NCBI RefSeq assembly: GCF_011043625.1
Contig: NZ_JAAKGT010000007.1
Coordinates: forward strand, 181,067 to 245,066
Reading direction: 5' to 3'
DNA: 64,000 nucleotides
Source of the DNA: Caulobacter sp. 602-2
Lineage (GTDB): Bacteria; Pseudomonadota; Alphaproteobacteria; Caulobacterales; Caulobacteraceae
Part shown: piece after piece, positions 1 to 8,529 of the stretch
Position numbering within the stretch: the stretch's first letter is position 1
How the letters are laid out: each line of letters opens with the position of its first letter
Made by a program: the position numbers and the translations under genes
Notes under the pieces: generated by a model
Told to the model about the DNA's origin: nothing
Databases searched by the model: none
What the model saw: only the letters and a program-made list of their open reading frames with translations

Positions 1-215
1 ACTGGGCGGCCTGCCTGATCGGCCATGGCGTCGTTCCGCAGGCCCACGATCCGCTGGCCGAGGGCGTCAGCGAAGGCGAGCAGATCCAGATCTTCCAGAA
101 GATCCTTGGTCGCATCGCCGCCGATGTGGGCCGGATGCGTCCGCTGGAGGCCAAGCTCGCGTCGATGACGCAACGACCCGCCGCGCCGGCTCCGGCGCCC
201 CTGCGGTTCACGTGA
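1..215 (+). CDS. Tryptophan halogenase family protein, C-terminal fragment
   Basis: The reading frame enters from the left edge (first full codon at base 3) and ends at TGA 213-215, giving 70 visible residues. They include GHGVVPQAHDPLAEGVSE, which matches the 'GQGV.P..YDPLAD' tail of FAD-dependent tryptophan halogenases, then an amphipathic helix and an Ala/Pro-rich end. The active site lies outside the window. The stop overlaps the GTG start of the next halogenase by 3 nt (GTGA), so the two are translationally coupled. Family assignment rests on the tail alone and on the neighbouring paralogue. Confidence 0.7.
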   Translation, partial: WAACLIGHGVVPQAHDPLAEGVSEGEQIQIFQKILGRIAADVGRMRPLEAKLASMTQRPAAPAPAPLRFT

Positions 216-1741
216 GCGAGACGATCCGCAACATCGTCGTCGTCGGGGGCGGCACGGCCGGCTGGATGACGGCCGCGGCGCTGTCCCAGACGGTCGGGAC
301 GCGTCGCTACTCGATCACCGTCGTTGAGTCCGAACAGATCGGAACCGTTGGGGTGGGCGAGGCGACCATCCCGATGATCCTGCTGTTCAACAAGGTGCTG
401 GGCCTGGATGAGGACGTCTTCATCCGGGAGACCAACGCCACCTTCAAGCTGGGCATCGAGTTCGTCGACTGGCGGCGGCTGGGGCACAGCTATTTCCACC
501 CGTTCGGCCTCTACGGCGCCGACATGGACGGCGTCGGCTTCCAGCATTTCTGGCTGCGCTGGGCGCGCGAGAGCGGCGACCGGGGCCACGACGGCTTCAA
601 CGCCGAGACCCTGGCGGCGGCGGACGGGCGGTTCATGCGGACGCCGCCGACGCCGAACCTGCCCAAGATCAACTACGCCTTCCAGTTCGACGCCGCGCTC
701 TACGCGGCCTTCCTCAGGCGATACGCCGAGGCCAGAGGCGTCGTCCGCGTCGAGGGCAAGATCGCCGGCGTGGAGCGGAACGGCGAGAGCGGCCATGTCT
801 CGCGGCTGGTGCTGGACGACGGCCGGTCCGTCTCTGGCGACTTCTTCGTCGACTGCTCGGGGTTTCGGGGCCTGCTCATCGAGGAGACGATGGGCGCGGG
901 CTATGACGACTGGAGCCGCTGGCTGCCCTGCAACCGCGCCGCGGCCATGCCTTGCGAGCGCGCTGGCGAACTGACCCCCTATACGCGGGCCACGGCGCGC
1001 GAGGCCGGCTGGCAATGGCGGATCCCGCTGCAGCATCGCACCGGCAACGGCTACGTGTTCTGCGACGCCTTCATAAGCGAGGACGAAGCGGTGCGCCGGC
1101 TGGGCGAGCGGCTGGACGGCGCGGCGATGGCCGACGCCAAGGTCTTGAAGTTCACCGCCGGGCGCCGTCGCAAGAGCTGGATCGGCAACGTCCTGGCCAT
1201 CGGGCTGTCGAGCGGTTTCCTGGAGCCGCTGGAGTCGACCAGCATCCACCTGATCCAGGCCGCCATCGCCAAGCTGCTGACGCTGTTCCCCAAGACCGGC
1301 TTCGACCCCTTCGTGGTCGACAAGTTCAATCGCGAGATGGCCCTGGAGTACGAGCAGGTCCGCGACTTCATCATCGCTCACTACAAGGTCGGCGAGCGTG
1401 ACGACACGCCGTTCTGGCGCTGGTGCAGGGACATGGTTCCGCCCGACAGTCTGACCCAGCGGCTGGAGGTCTTCCGCACGCGCGGCGAGGTGCTGATCGA
1501 CCAGAAGGAGCTCTTCAAGGAGACCAACTGGTTCGCCATCCTGGTGGGGCAGGGGCTGACGCCCGACGATTACCATGCGGTCGCTGACACCATCTCGTCG
1601 GACGAGCTGCGCCTGCGGATGGGCCGCATCCGGGCGGCGATCAACGAGCGCGTGGCCGGCATGCCGCCGCACGACCTCTATCTCGACAAGGCGGGCCTGC
1701 TCGGCGCCGCCGCCCTGGCCAGCAGGCGCGTACCGGCCTGA
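212..1741 (+). CDS. FAD-dependent tryptophan halogenase family protein
   Basis: This 509-residue protein belongs to the flavin-dependent halogenase (PrnA/RebH-like) family, which makes HOCl at FADH2 and halogenates an aromatic substrate. Seen: the N-terminal FAD fold GGGTAGWMTA (residues 12-21), the family Lys in NATFKLGIEF at residue 79 (the position of PrnA Lys79), WQWRIP matching the WxWxIP signature, and EPLESTS carrying the catalytic Glu equivalent. Length is normal for the family. The GTG start overlaps the upstream halogenase stop. Members found beside TonB-dependent receptors in Caulobacter and Xanthomonas mostly have no known substrate, so chlorination of tryptophan itself is not implied. 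A regulator-like palindrome begins just after the stop codon. Confidence 0.9.
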   Translation: MSETIRNIVVVGGGTAGWMTAAALSQTVGTRRYSITVVESEQIGTVGVGEATIPMILLFNKVLGLDEDVFIRETNATFKLGIEFVDWRRLGHSYFHPFGLYGADMDGVGFQHFWLRWARESGDRGHDGFNAETLAAADGRFMRTPPTPNLPKINYAFQFDAALYAAFLRRYAEARGVVRVEGKIAGVERNGESGHVSRLVLDDGRSVSGDFFVDCSGFRGLLIEETMGAGYDDWSRWLPCNRAAAMPCERAGELTPYTRATAREAGWQWRIPLQHRTGNGYVFCDAFISEDEAVRRLGERLDGAAMADAKVLKFTAGRRRKSWIGNVLAIGLSSGFLEPLESTSIHLIQAAIAKLLTLFPKTGFDPFVVDKFNREMALEYEQVRDFIIAHYKVGERDDTPFWRWCRDMVPPDSLTQRLEVFRTRGEVLIDQKELFKETNWFAILVGQGLTPDDYHAVADTISSDELRLRMGRIRAAINERVAGMPPHDLYLDKAGLLGAAALASRRVPA

Positions 1742-1853
1742 TTGGTCCGACCATTTGTCGAATTGGTATGACTTCCAATTTGACAAATCGCCCGCGATCC
1801 CGCGAATGCTAGCGGTAACAAGCGCGCAGGCGTTGGGATCGGGAGGTTTTGCG
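1741..1853 (+). promoter_or_regulatory. Candidate GntR operators and 34-bp inverted repeat upstream of GH35 gene
   Basis: The palindrome TGGTCCGACCA (1743-1753) fits a FadR-type GntR operator. A degenerate copy, TGGTATGACTT (1764-1774), is centred 21 bp further on. This second copy lies inside a long inverted repeat: TTTGTC-g-AATTGG (1754-1766), then 8 nt, then CCAATT-t-GACAAA (1775-1787), with perfect arms apart from one unpaired base in each. The regulator is inferred to be the GntR protein encoded at 36495-37238. Confidence 0.55.
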
Positions 1854-3503
1854 ATGAGAGGTTTCGGCGCCTGGCTCGGTGCGAGCGTCGCTACGGCCGC
1901 CCTGCTGGCGGCGAGCATCGCTGCGGCTGAGATCCCGCGTCTCGAAAAGCACGGAACCTCGGCCCGGCTGGTCGTCGACGGCAAGCCGATGCTGATCCTG
2001 GGCGGGGAGCTGGGCAATTCCAGCGCCTCTAGCCGCGCTTACATGGCCCGGCACTGGCCGCGCCTGAAGGCGATGAACCTCAACACCGTGTTGGCGCCGG
2101 TCTCCTGGGAGCTGATCGAACCGAAGGAGGGCGTCTACGACTTCTCCAGCGTCGACGACTTGTTGGCCGACGCCCGCGCCCAGGACATGAAGCTCGTCCT
2201 GCTGTGGTTCGGGGCCTGGAAGAACAGCATGTCGACCTACGTCCCGGCGTGGGTGAAGCGCGACCAGGCCCGCTTCCCGCGCGTGAGAGCGCAGGACGGT
2301 TCGTCGATCGAGATCCTGTCGGCTTTCTCGGAGAACACCCGCGCCGCCGACGCAAAAGCCTACGCCGCGCTGCTGGCGCACCTGAAGAAGGTCGACGGCG
2401 AGCGCAGCACCGTCCTGATGGTCCAGGTCGAGAACGAGATCGGCATGCTGCCCTCGGCCCGGGAGCATGGCGCCGCCGCCGACGCGGCCTATGGCGCCCA
2501 GGTTCCGACGGCCCTGATCCAGAAGCTGAAGACCGGCGGCGAGGCCATCGAGCCGGAGTTGCGGGATCTGTGGCGTCGCAACGGCGCTAAGGAGAAGGGC
2601 TCCTGGGCCGCCGTGTTCGGCGCCGACGAGGCCGGGCAGGAGGTGTTCACCGCCTGGTCCTACGCCCGCTACACCGAGGCGGTCACCGCCGCGGGCAAGG
2701 CGGTCTATCCGCTGCCGATGTACGTAAACGCGGCGCTGAACCGCACCGGCAAGAAGCCTGGCGAATATCCCAGCGGCGGGCCATTGCCGCACCTGCTGGA
2801 CGTGTGGAAGGCCGGCACGCCGAGCCTGGATCTGCTGTCGCCCGACATCTACTTCCCGAATTTCAACGATCTGGCCGCGCGTTTCGTGCGGCCCGACAAC
2901 GCGCTGTTCGTGCCCGAGGCCAACAACGCCAGCGCCCCCGAGACCCCGGCCAACGCGTTCTACGCCTTCGGCAAGCTGGACGCCCTGGGCTTCTCGCCCT
3001 TCGCCATCGAGAGCGTCAACGCCGAGGAGCACAAGGCCATCGCCGACGCCTACGGCGTGCTGCATCAGCTGACTCCGGCGCTGCTGGCCGCCCAGGGCAA
3101 GGCGACGATGGCCGGCTTCAAGCCCCGGGTGCTGGAAGACGGTACCGTGCAGGACGCGCCGGTCGCCCAGGTGATGGGCGACTATCGCTTCGAGGTCGGC
3201 TTCATCGATCCCTGGACGCCGAAGGCCGCGCAGAAGCCCGCCACCCATGGCGGGCTGATCATCCAGACCGGTCCTGAGGAGTACCTGATCGCCGGCCGTG
3301 GGATCGTCGTCACCTTCGCCGGGGCCGGCAAGGGGCCGGCGCTGGCCGGGATCGACAAGGCCGAGGAGGGGGTGTTCGGCGCGGACGGGCGTTGGGTCGC
3401 CGGCCGCCTGCTCAACGGCGATCAGACCCACCAGGGTCGGCACATCCGCCTGTCGCCCGACCAGTTCCAGATCCAGCGGGTGAAGTTCTATCGCTATCGC
3501 TGA
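1854..3503 (+). CDS. GH35 / DUF5597 beta-galactosidase-like glycoside hydrolase (exported)
   Basis: 549-residue secreted enzyme. Start chosen at ATG 1854 because GGGAGG lies just upstream and the first 25 residues form a Sec signal ending AAAE; the frame is open further upstream but lacks a signal there. The TIM barrel carries VQVENEIGM, with Asn194-Glu195 as acid/base, and LFVPEANN, with Glu355 as the likely nucleophile, both typical of GH35/GH42 clan A enzymes. The C-terminal third, from about residue 390, matches the DUF5597 beta-sandwich that follows GH35 domains in Caulobacter and Xanthomonas proteins. It probably removes terminal beta-galactosyl units from plant polysaccharide fragments in the periplasm or outside the cell. 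A GntR-like operator lies about 100 bp upstream. Exact sugar specificity is not visible. Confidence 0.85.
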   Translation: MRGFGAWLGASVATAALLAASIAAAEIPRLEKHGTSARLVVDGKPMLILGGELGNSSASSRAYMARHWPRLKAMNLNTVLAPVSWELIEPKEGVYDFSSVDDLLADARAQDMKLVLLWFGAWKNSMSTYVPAWVKRDQARFPRVRAQDGSSIEILSAFSENTRAADAKAYAALLAHLKKVDGERSTVLMVQVENEIGMLPSAREHGAAADAAYGAQVPTALIQKLKTGGEAIEPELRDLWRRNGAKEKGSWAAVFGADEAGQEVFTAWSYARYTEAVTAAGKAVYPLPMYVNAALNRTGKKPGEYPSGGPLPHLLDVWKAGTPSLDLLSPDIYFPNFNDLAARFVRPDNALFVPEANNASAPETPANAFYAFGKLDALGFSPFAIESVNAEEHKAIADAYGVLHQLTPALLAAQGKATMAGFKPRVLEDGTVQDAPVAQVMGDYRFEVGFIDPWTPKAAQKPATHGGLIIQTGPEEYLIAGRGIVVTFAGAGKGPALAGIDKAEEGVFGADGRWVAGRLLNGDQTHQGRHIRLSPDQFQIQRVKFYRYR

Positions 3504-3544
3504 ACAGGGCGGGACCTCCGGATCGCTCCGAAGGTCCCGCGCCG

Positions 3545-5989
3545 TCAGAAGCCGTAGGTCACGCGGGCATAGTAATAGCCGCCGTTGATCCCGAACGGCG
3601 AGAAGCTGGGATACAGCGCCACGCCCGGATTGCCGGCCGCGATCGAGGCGGCCGTGCCCGCCGGGTTCAGGTTCTCGGGATAGATGTCGAACAGGTTGTT
3701 GGCCCCGATCGACGTTTTCACCGCGTCGGTGACCGCGTAGGTCAATTCCAGGTCGGTGATCAGGTGGGCCTTGATGCGGTCCTTGAAGTAGGTCCCGTTG
3801 ACGTTGGTATAGGCCCAGGCGGGGCCATAGAGGGTGTTGGTCAGGCTCACCGTCCAGCGGTCCTTGGCGTAGACCCCCGTCAGGTTGGCCTTGTAGCGCG
3901 GCGAGGCGTGCTCGAGGAACGCGATCGCCGCCCGATCGTAGAGCACCGCGCTGCCCAGGCCCGAAGGCGGCGTGGCGATGCGGGTCACCTTGGTCTGGTT
4001 GACGTTGACGCCCAGGGTCCAGTCGATCTTCCCGAGGTCTCCGAGATCGGTCCAGGTGGTGGCCAGGATCTCGACGCCGCGCGTGCGGGTGTCCAGGCCG
4101 TTGGAGAACAGGTTGATGCCGGTGGTGCCGACGGTGGGGTCGAGCACATTGCCGTTGGCGGTGATGGCGTTGGTGATGGCCGCATTGACCACCGTCCCGC
4201 CGATCTTGCCGTAGAGGGCGCCGCTGCCGACGATGCGGTCCTCGATCTTGATCTGATAGGCGTCGATGGTCAGCGAGACCCGGGGCAGGGGCTCGGCCAC
4301 GATCCCGAAGCTGAGGTTGGTCGACTTCTCGGGATCCAGCCCGTCCAGGCCCAGCAGCCTGGCGCCGGCCGAGCCCGGCGGCAACTGCACGAAGGCGGTG
4401 GTCGGCGAGACGTTGGTGGCCGAGTAATAGAGCTCGGCCAGGGTCGGGGCGCGGAAGCCGCTGCTGACCGTGCCGCGCACGGCGAAGGCCGGGGTGAAGT
4501 CATAGCGGCCCGTCAGCTTGGCGATGTCGGCCGAGCCGAAGTCGCTGAAGTCTTCATGGCGGACGGCGAAGTCCAGCTTCAGGTTCTCGATCGGCGCGGC
4601 GGCCAGGTCGGCATAGACCGCCCAGCTGTCGCGCTCGTGCTTGCCCGCGTCGGTCAGCGCGAAGCCGGGATAGGATTGCGAGCCGGACTTGTAGCGCGCG
4701 GCCGCGTCGCCGGCGCCGATCCGGTAGGTCTCGCTGCGTTGTTCGGCCCCGAGAGCCAGGGTGAGCGGCGAGGCCCAGCCCACCTCGAACTCGCGACTGA
4801 CGTCGAGATTGTTGGTCCACTGGGTCGAGACGAAGTCGCCGGCGTGGAACTCGGTCGGGGTGGCGCCCGTGTCGGCATAGAGCTGCAGGTTGGCCGACTT
4901 GCGCACCCGCACCTCGTGGTCGTCGCGGCCGTAGGTGCTGGAGAGGTCGTAACGCCAGACGTCGAAGGCCTGGCCCTTGATCCCGCCGGTCAGGGCGTAG
5001 TCGGTCTCCAGCGTCTCCAGCATCGGGCTGAAGCCCTTCGGATAGATCGCCGGCAGGCGGTTGGGCAGGCGATAGTTCTCGTAGGCCGTGGCCTTCTTCA
5101 CGCCGTAGGTGCCGAAACCGTAGACTTCGAACTGGTCGCTGGCCTTCCACCCGGCCGACACCGTGCCCGACGTCAGCTGGTAGCGCGCGTCGCCGGCGAT
5201 GCGGTTCACGTACGGATAGCCGGGCAGGGCCGAGGGCCAGCCAGGATTGGCCGTGACCGCCGAGGCCGAGATCACCCGCGCGTCCGGGGCGCCGCGAAAG
5301 CTGAAGTCGTGGAAGCGGTTTTCCAGCGTGACGTTGACGTAAGCGCCCGGCGCGGGCGCGAACCCGGCGTTGGCCGACAGGCTGTAGGTCTCTCCGTCGC
5401 TTTCGTAGTAGGCGCCGCCGGTCGCCGAGGCGCTGCCGCCATGGTCGTCGTCCTTGAGGATGATGTTGATGACGCCGGCGATGGCGTCGGTGCCGTACTG
5501 GGCGGCCGCGCCGTCGGTCAGCACCTCGATGCGGGCGATCGACGCGGTCGGGATGAAGTTGAGGTCGGCCGCCGCCGAGCCCTGATAGGCCCCGGCCAGC
5601 ACGGCGAGGTTGGCGGTGCCGTGGCGGCGCTTGCCGTTGATCAGAACCAGGGTCTGGTTGGCGCTGACCCCGCGCAGGCGCGCCGACAGGGTCAGGTTGG
5701 CCGCATCGCCGCCGAAGGCCTGGGCGGTGAACGAGGGCACGAGGTTGCTGATCGCCAGGCGCAGGTCGGTCTGGCCGGTGCGGGCCAGGGCCTCGTCGCC
5801 GATGACCTGCACGGGCGCGGCGCTGTCGACGGCGCGGACGCCACTCTGGCGGGTGCCGGTGACGATCACGGCCTCGACCGAGGCGACGTCCGGCGCGGCC
5901 GGTTCCGGCGCAGGATCGGCGACCGCGATCCCACCCCACAGGGCCGTGGTCAAGGCGAGCGCCGACGCGCCCAGAATTTGGGTTTTCAT
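3545..5989 (-). CDS. TonB-dependent receptor
   Basis: 814-residue outer-membrane receptor. It has a Sec signal ending at about residue 24 (IAVADP), a TonB-box-like stretch VEAVIVTGTRQSG at about 38-50, a plug domain with LINGKRRHG and the DGAAAQYGTDAIAGVINIIL motif, and a 22-strand barrel ending in ...YARVTYGF with the terminal Phe needed for Bam recognition. There is no N-terminal STN signalling domain. Start ATG 5989 follows GGGGGATAGG. It is the last gene of a minus-strand series (sigma factor, FecR, STN-TBDR, amine oxidase, RidA-like); a hairpin in the 133-bp gap may partly separate it from RidA. Substrate unknown; a nitrogenous compound is possible from context only. Confidence 0.92.
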   Translation of the reverse strand: MKTQILGASALALTTALWGGIAVADPAPEPAAPDVASVEAVIVTGTRQSGVRAVDSAAPVQVIGDEALARTGQTDLRLAISNLVPSFTAQAFGGDAANLTLSARLRGVSANQTLVLINGKRRHGTANLAVLAGAYQGSAAADLNFIPTASIARIEVLTDGAAAQYGTDAIAGVINIILKDDDHGGSASATGGAYYESDGETYSLSANAGFAPAPGAYVNVTLENRFHDFSFRGAPDARVISASAVTANPGWPSALPGYPYVNRIAGDARYQLTSGTVSAGWKASDQFEVYGFGTYGVKKATAYENYRLPNRLPAIYPKGFSPMLETLETDYALTGGIKGQAFDVWRYDLSSTYGRDDHEVRVRKSANLQLYADTGATPTEFHAGDFVSTQWTNNLDVSREFEVGWASPLTLALGAEQRSETYRIGAGDAAARYKSGSQSYPGFALTDAGKHERDSWAVYADLAAAPIENLKLDFAVRHEDFSDFGSADIAKLTGRYDFTPAFAVRGTVSSGFRAPTLAELYYSATNVSPTTAFVQLPPGSAGARLLGLDGLDPEKSTNLSFGIVAEPLPRVSLTIDAYQIKIEDRIVGSGALYGKIGGTVVNAAITNAITANGNVLDPTVGTTGINLFSNGLDTRTRGVEILATTWTDLGDLGKIDWTLGVNVNQTKVTRIATPPSGLGSAVLYDRAAIAFLEHASPRYKANLTGVYAKDRWTVSLTNTLYGPAWAYTNVNGTYFKDRIKAHLITDLELTYAVTDAVKTSIGANNLFDIYPENLNPAGTAASIAAGNPGVALYPSFSPFGINGGYYYARVTYGF

Positions 5990-6070
5990 CCTATCCCCCG
6001 ATGAAAGCTTCAGATTGTTGGGATGCGCGATCGGCCGGGGAAGCGGCCCCGTCGCGCGGCGGGTTCTTCG

Positions 6071-6098
6071 GCGTGACGGCCGACAGCGACCGTCACGC
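6071..6098 (-). terminator. Stem-loop between RidA-like gene and TBDR
   Basis: Perfect 9-bp arms GCGTGACGG (6071-6079) and CCGTCACGC (6090-6098) enclose a 10-nt loop. No T-tract follows on the minus strand, so this may be a processing or attenuation structure rather than a classic intrinsic terminator. Confidence 0.4.
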
Positions 6099-6122
6099 AG
6101 ACTTGGAAAGTCGCGCGGCCCG

Positions 6123-6599
6123 TCAGCGGGTCTTGGCGGCGACGAATTCGATCTCGACCAGGGCGCCGGGCAGGACGAGGCCCGCCACCTTCACCGTGCT
6201 GCGCGCAGGCTTGTTGGGCTGGGCGGCCGTGCCGAAGGCCTCGGCCCAGGCCTTGTTGAGGCCCGCGAAGTCGATCTCGCCGTTCTTGGCCGGATCGCCG
6301 ACCAGGAAGACGGTGGCCTTGACCACGTCGCCATGGCCAAGCCCCTCGGCCTTCAGCGCGGCTTCCAGCCTGGACAGCACCGAGCGGGTCTGTTCCTCGG
6401 TCGTGCCGGGCCTGGTCTTGTCGGCGATCGCCGGCAGGGCCCCGCTGAGGAAGACGAGCTCGGTTCCGGCCGGCACGGCGACCGAAGGGGTGATGGCGAT
6501 CGCGCCCGACGACGGCGCGCGGCGGATCTCGGCGGCGTTTGCCGAGCTCGCCGCGAAGGCGGCGGTCAGAACAAGGGCGAAGGCGAGCTTGCGGATCAT
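6123..6599 (-). CDS. Exported RidA/YjgF-family protein lacking the catalytic Arg
   Basis: 158 residues. MIRKLAFALVLTAAFAASSANAAE is a Sec signal, unusual for the normally cytosolic Rid family. The Rid fold follows: ELVFLSGALP, ATVFLVGDP and PARSTVKVAGLVLPGALVEIEFVA. In E. coli RidA the equivalent stretch is PARSCVEVARLP, whose Arg105 holds the imine substrate; here that residue is Gly (VAG), so imine deaminase activity cannot be assumed and the protein fits the Rid subgroups without Arg105. The ATG at 6599 overlaps the TGA of the upstream amine oxidase gene (ATGA), showing translational coupling. A periplasmic role acting on products of that oxidase is inferred. Confidence 0.85.
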   Translation of the reverse strand: MIRKLAFALVLTAAFAASSANAAEIRRAPSSGAIAITPSVAVPAGTELVFLSGALPAIADKTRPGTTEEQTRSVLSRLEAALKAEGLGHGDVVKATVFLVGDPAKNGEIDFAGLNKAWAEAFGTAAQPNKPARSTVKVAGLVLPGALVEIEFVAAKTR

Positions 6600-8182
6600 G
6601 GACGGGTCTCCGTTCGGGAAAGGGTGAGGCGATCGGCGCGGACGCGCTGGGCGATCAGGCCGACCGTGCGACGGGCGGCGGCGACGCCGCCCTCCTGCCA
6701 GCTGGGCAGTTGCGAGAGGTGGGCGCCGGACAGGAAGATCCGGCCCTGGGGCTGGTTCAGCAGGCGATAGGCGGCCGGGTCGTTGCCGTCGGCCTCCCAG
6801 TGGATCCACGGGCCGAGAGTGAAGGCCTGGCGGTTCCAGTCGATCACCAGCGGCGCGGCGAGCTCGCGACCCTTGCCAGGGTGAAGTTTGTCGATCGCCG
6901 CGCGGGTGACGGCGACTTGGTCATCGAAGCCTCGCGCCTGGAAGGCCCTTGCCGCTGCGCCGACCGTGTAGGCGCCGACCAGCAGGCCGCGCGGCTGGTG
7001 GAAGCCGCCGCTGGGGTACCAGACCAGGGTCGTCTCGCCGCCGACGAACGACAGGCCGCCATAGATCTGCTCGGCCTCCCAGAAACGGGGCGCGTCGAAG
7101 GCGACCTTGGTGGCGTTGTCATACTTGGCCTCGGCGACGGCGGCCTGGACTTCGCCCGGCAGGTCGTTGGCGATCCTGGCCAGGACCGGCAGCGGCACGG
7201 TGACGACGAGGTAGTCGGCGGTCAGCTTGCGCGCGGCGCCGTTCCTCCGATCACGGATGGCGACTTCGGCGACCTGCGAGGTCTGGCGAAAGCCCGTGAC
7301 CTCGGCGCCCAGCAGCACAGGGCCCTTCAGCGCCTTGGCGAGCGCCTTGGGGATGGCGTCCATGCCGCCGGTCGGCTCCAGCATGGTGGCCTGCATGAGG
7401 ATGTTCTCCTCGAACAGGGCGTAGGGCAGGGTCTCGTCGGACAGCAGCTCGCGCAGGGCTAGCGGCGGCCGGGCGACGCCCCGCTGGTCGGCCGCGCCGG
7501 GCGCGGTGACATAGCCGGACCGTTCGGAGCCCCTGTAGGCGCCGCCGGCGTCGAGGTCGCCATAGGTCTTCAGGAAGGCCAGCAGGCGCTCCCTGTCGGC
7601 GGCGGTCAGTTCCTGGTCCAGGCCGCCGCCGCGCGTTGCCTTGGCCAGCAGTTCGGACAGGCCGCCACGCAGGTCGTTGATCGCCTGGCGCTGCTGGATC
7701 GGCTTGCCGCCGAACGCCGCGTCGGACTGCAGGAGGCTGCTGCGGCTGGAATTGACCTCGACCTCCAGCGGCACGCCCAGGGCCTTGGCGTAGGACAGCA
7801 CGCCCTGGTGATGGCTGGGCAGGCGGGCGGGGCCGGCGTTGAAATAGAGGCCGGGCGAGAAGCCGGCCGTCTGGCCGGGGCGCTCCAGCGTCTCGACGCG
7901 GTCGCCGCCGCGGATGGTCCAGTTGCGGCCGCCGACGCGATCGCGGGCCTCGACCACGGTGACGGAAAACCCGGCGCGCTCCAGTTCGTAGGCGGCGACC
8001 AGGCCGGCGATCCCGGCGCCCAGCACGATGGCCGAGCGGCCCTTGCCGAAGTCGCGCGGCAGGTCCGGCGCGTCCTGCGCGAAGGCGGCGGATGTCAGGC
8101 CCAGGCCTTGGAGCGCGGCATGGCCGGCGGCGAAGCCTCCAAGAGCGAAGGCGCGAGTGATGAACGAGCGGCGGCTGACCAA
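6596..8182 (-). CDS. Flavin monoamine oxidase family protein (Tat-exported)
   Basis: About 528 residues. VSRRSFITRAFALGG is a twin-arginine signal. The FAD-binding site IVLGAGIAGLVAAYELERAG is followed by VEARDRVGGRNWT, both typical of MAO/polyamine oxidase/L-amino acid oxidase proteins, and the C-terminal flavin motif is seen near IFLSGAHLSQLPSW. Family members oxidise amines to imines with H2O2 release. The start is uncertain: no ATG lies before the Tat motif. TTG 8182 is chosen because it directly precedes the signal; TTG 8215, next to a hairpin, would add 11 residues. The stop overlaps the RidA-like start. It lies downstream of a sigma/FecR/TBDR set on the same strand, suggesting that the imported or sensed ligand is an amine. 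Confidence 0.85.
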   Translation of the reverse strand: MVSRRSFITRAFALGGFAAGHAALQGLGLTSAAFAQDAPDLPRDFGKGRSAIVLGAGIAGLVAAYELERAGFSVTVVEARDRVGGRNWTIRGGDRVETLERPGQTAGFSPGLYFNAGPARLPSHHQGVLSYAKALGVPLEVEVNSSRSSLLQSDAAFGGKPIQQRQAINDLRGGLSELLAKATRGGGLDQELTAADRERLLAFLKTYGDLDAGGAYRGSERSGYVTAPGAADQRGVARPPLALRELLSDETLPYALFEENILMQATMLEPTGGMDAIPKALAKALKGPVLLGAEVTGFRQTSQVAEVAIRDRRNGAARKLTADYLVVTVPLPVLARIANDLPGEVQAAVAEAKYDNATKVAFDAPRFWEAEQIYGGLSFVGGETTLVWYPSGGFHQPRGLLVGAYTVGAAARAFQARGFDDQVAVTRAAIDKLHPGKGRELAAPLVIDWNRQAFTLGPWIHWEADGNDPAAYRLLNQPQGRIFLSGAHLSQLPSWQEGGVAAARRTVGLIAQRVRADRLTLSRTETRP

Positions 8183-8529
8183 GTTTGAGAACGCCCCGTA
8201 CCAGAACCTCCCCAAGAAGCGGCCGCCGCCGAAGCGGCGGCCGGAAGTGAACGCGGGGAAGTCGCCAAAGAAGGAGAGCGGCGCATCGCGTCGCCTCCGA
8301 GTGGTATTCGGGTGCCGCCTCGGCCTCTGTGGGTATTCAGAAAAACTGCGTTCGCTTTAGGCTCATCTTCCAGTGCTGACGGAAGATTTGTTTGTGCATT
8401 GAATTTGATGGGTATTCAGTTCGTCTGCGAATGTGCGCCGATGGTCGGCGATCCTTATGAGTAATTCTGCAGCATTCTATGAGGCACTGGTCGTTGAGCG
8501 GCGGTCATCGGCGCCGATGAGCGCCGTGA
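8183..8529. other. Intergenic leader: hairpin and GGTATTC repeats, no gene seen
   Basis: The gap between the STN-type TBDR and the amine oxidase has no convincing ORF. It holds a perfect hairpin with 10-bp arms CGGCCGCCGC and GCGGCGGCCG around a CGAA loop (8220-8243), and three GGTATTC copies (about 8303, 8331 and 8410), two of them as TGGGTATTCAG. The base composition near 8340-8480 is much more AT-rich than its neighbours, as expected for a promoter region feeding the amine oxidase gene. Confidence 0.45.

Noticed and set aside
1575..1853. N-terminal extension of the GH35 frame
   Set aside because: It overlaps the halogenase gene, has no signal peptide, and the RBS and signal support ATG 1854.
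3392..6004. An 870-codon open frame on the plus strand opposite TBDR 3545
   Set aside because: The minus strand encodes a complete TBDR with signal, plug and terminal Phe; the plus frame has none of these.
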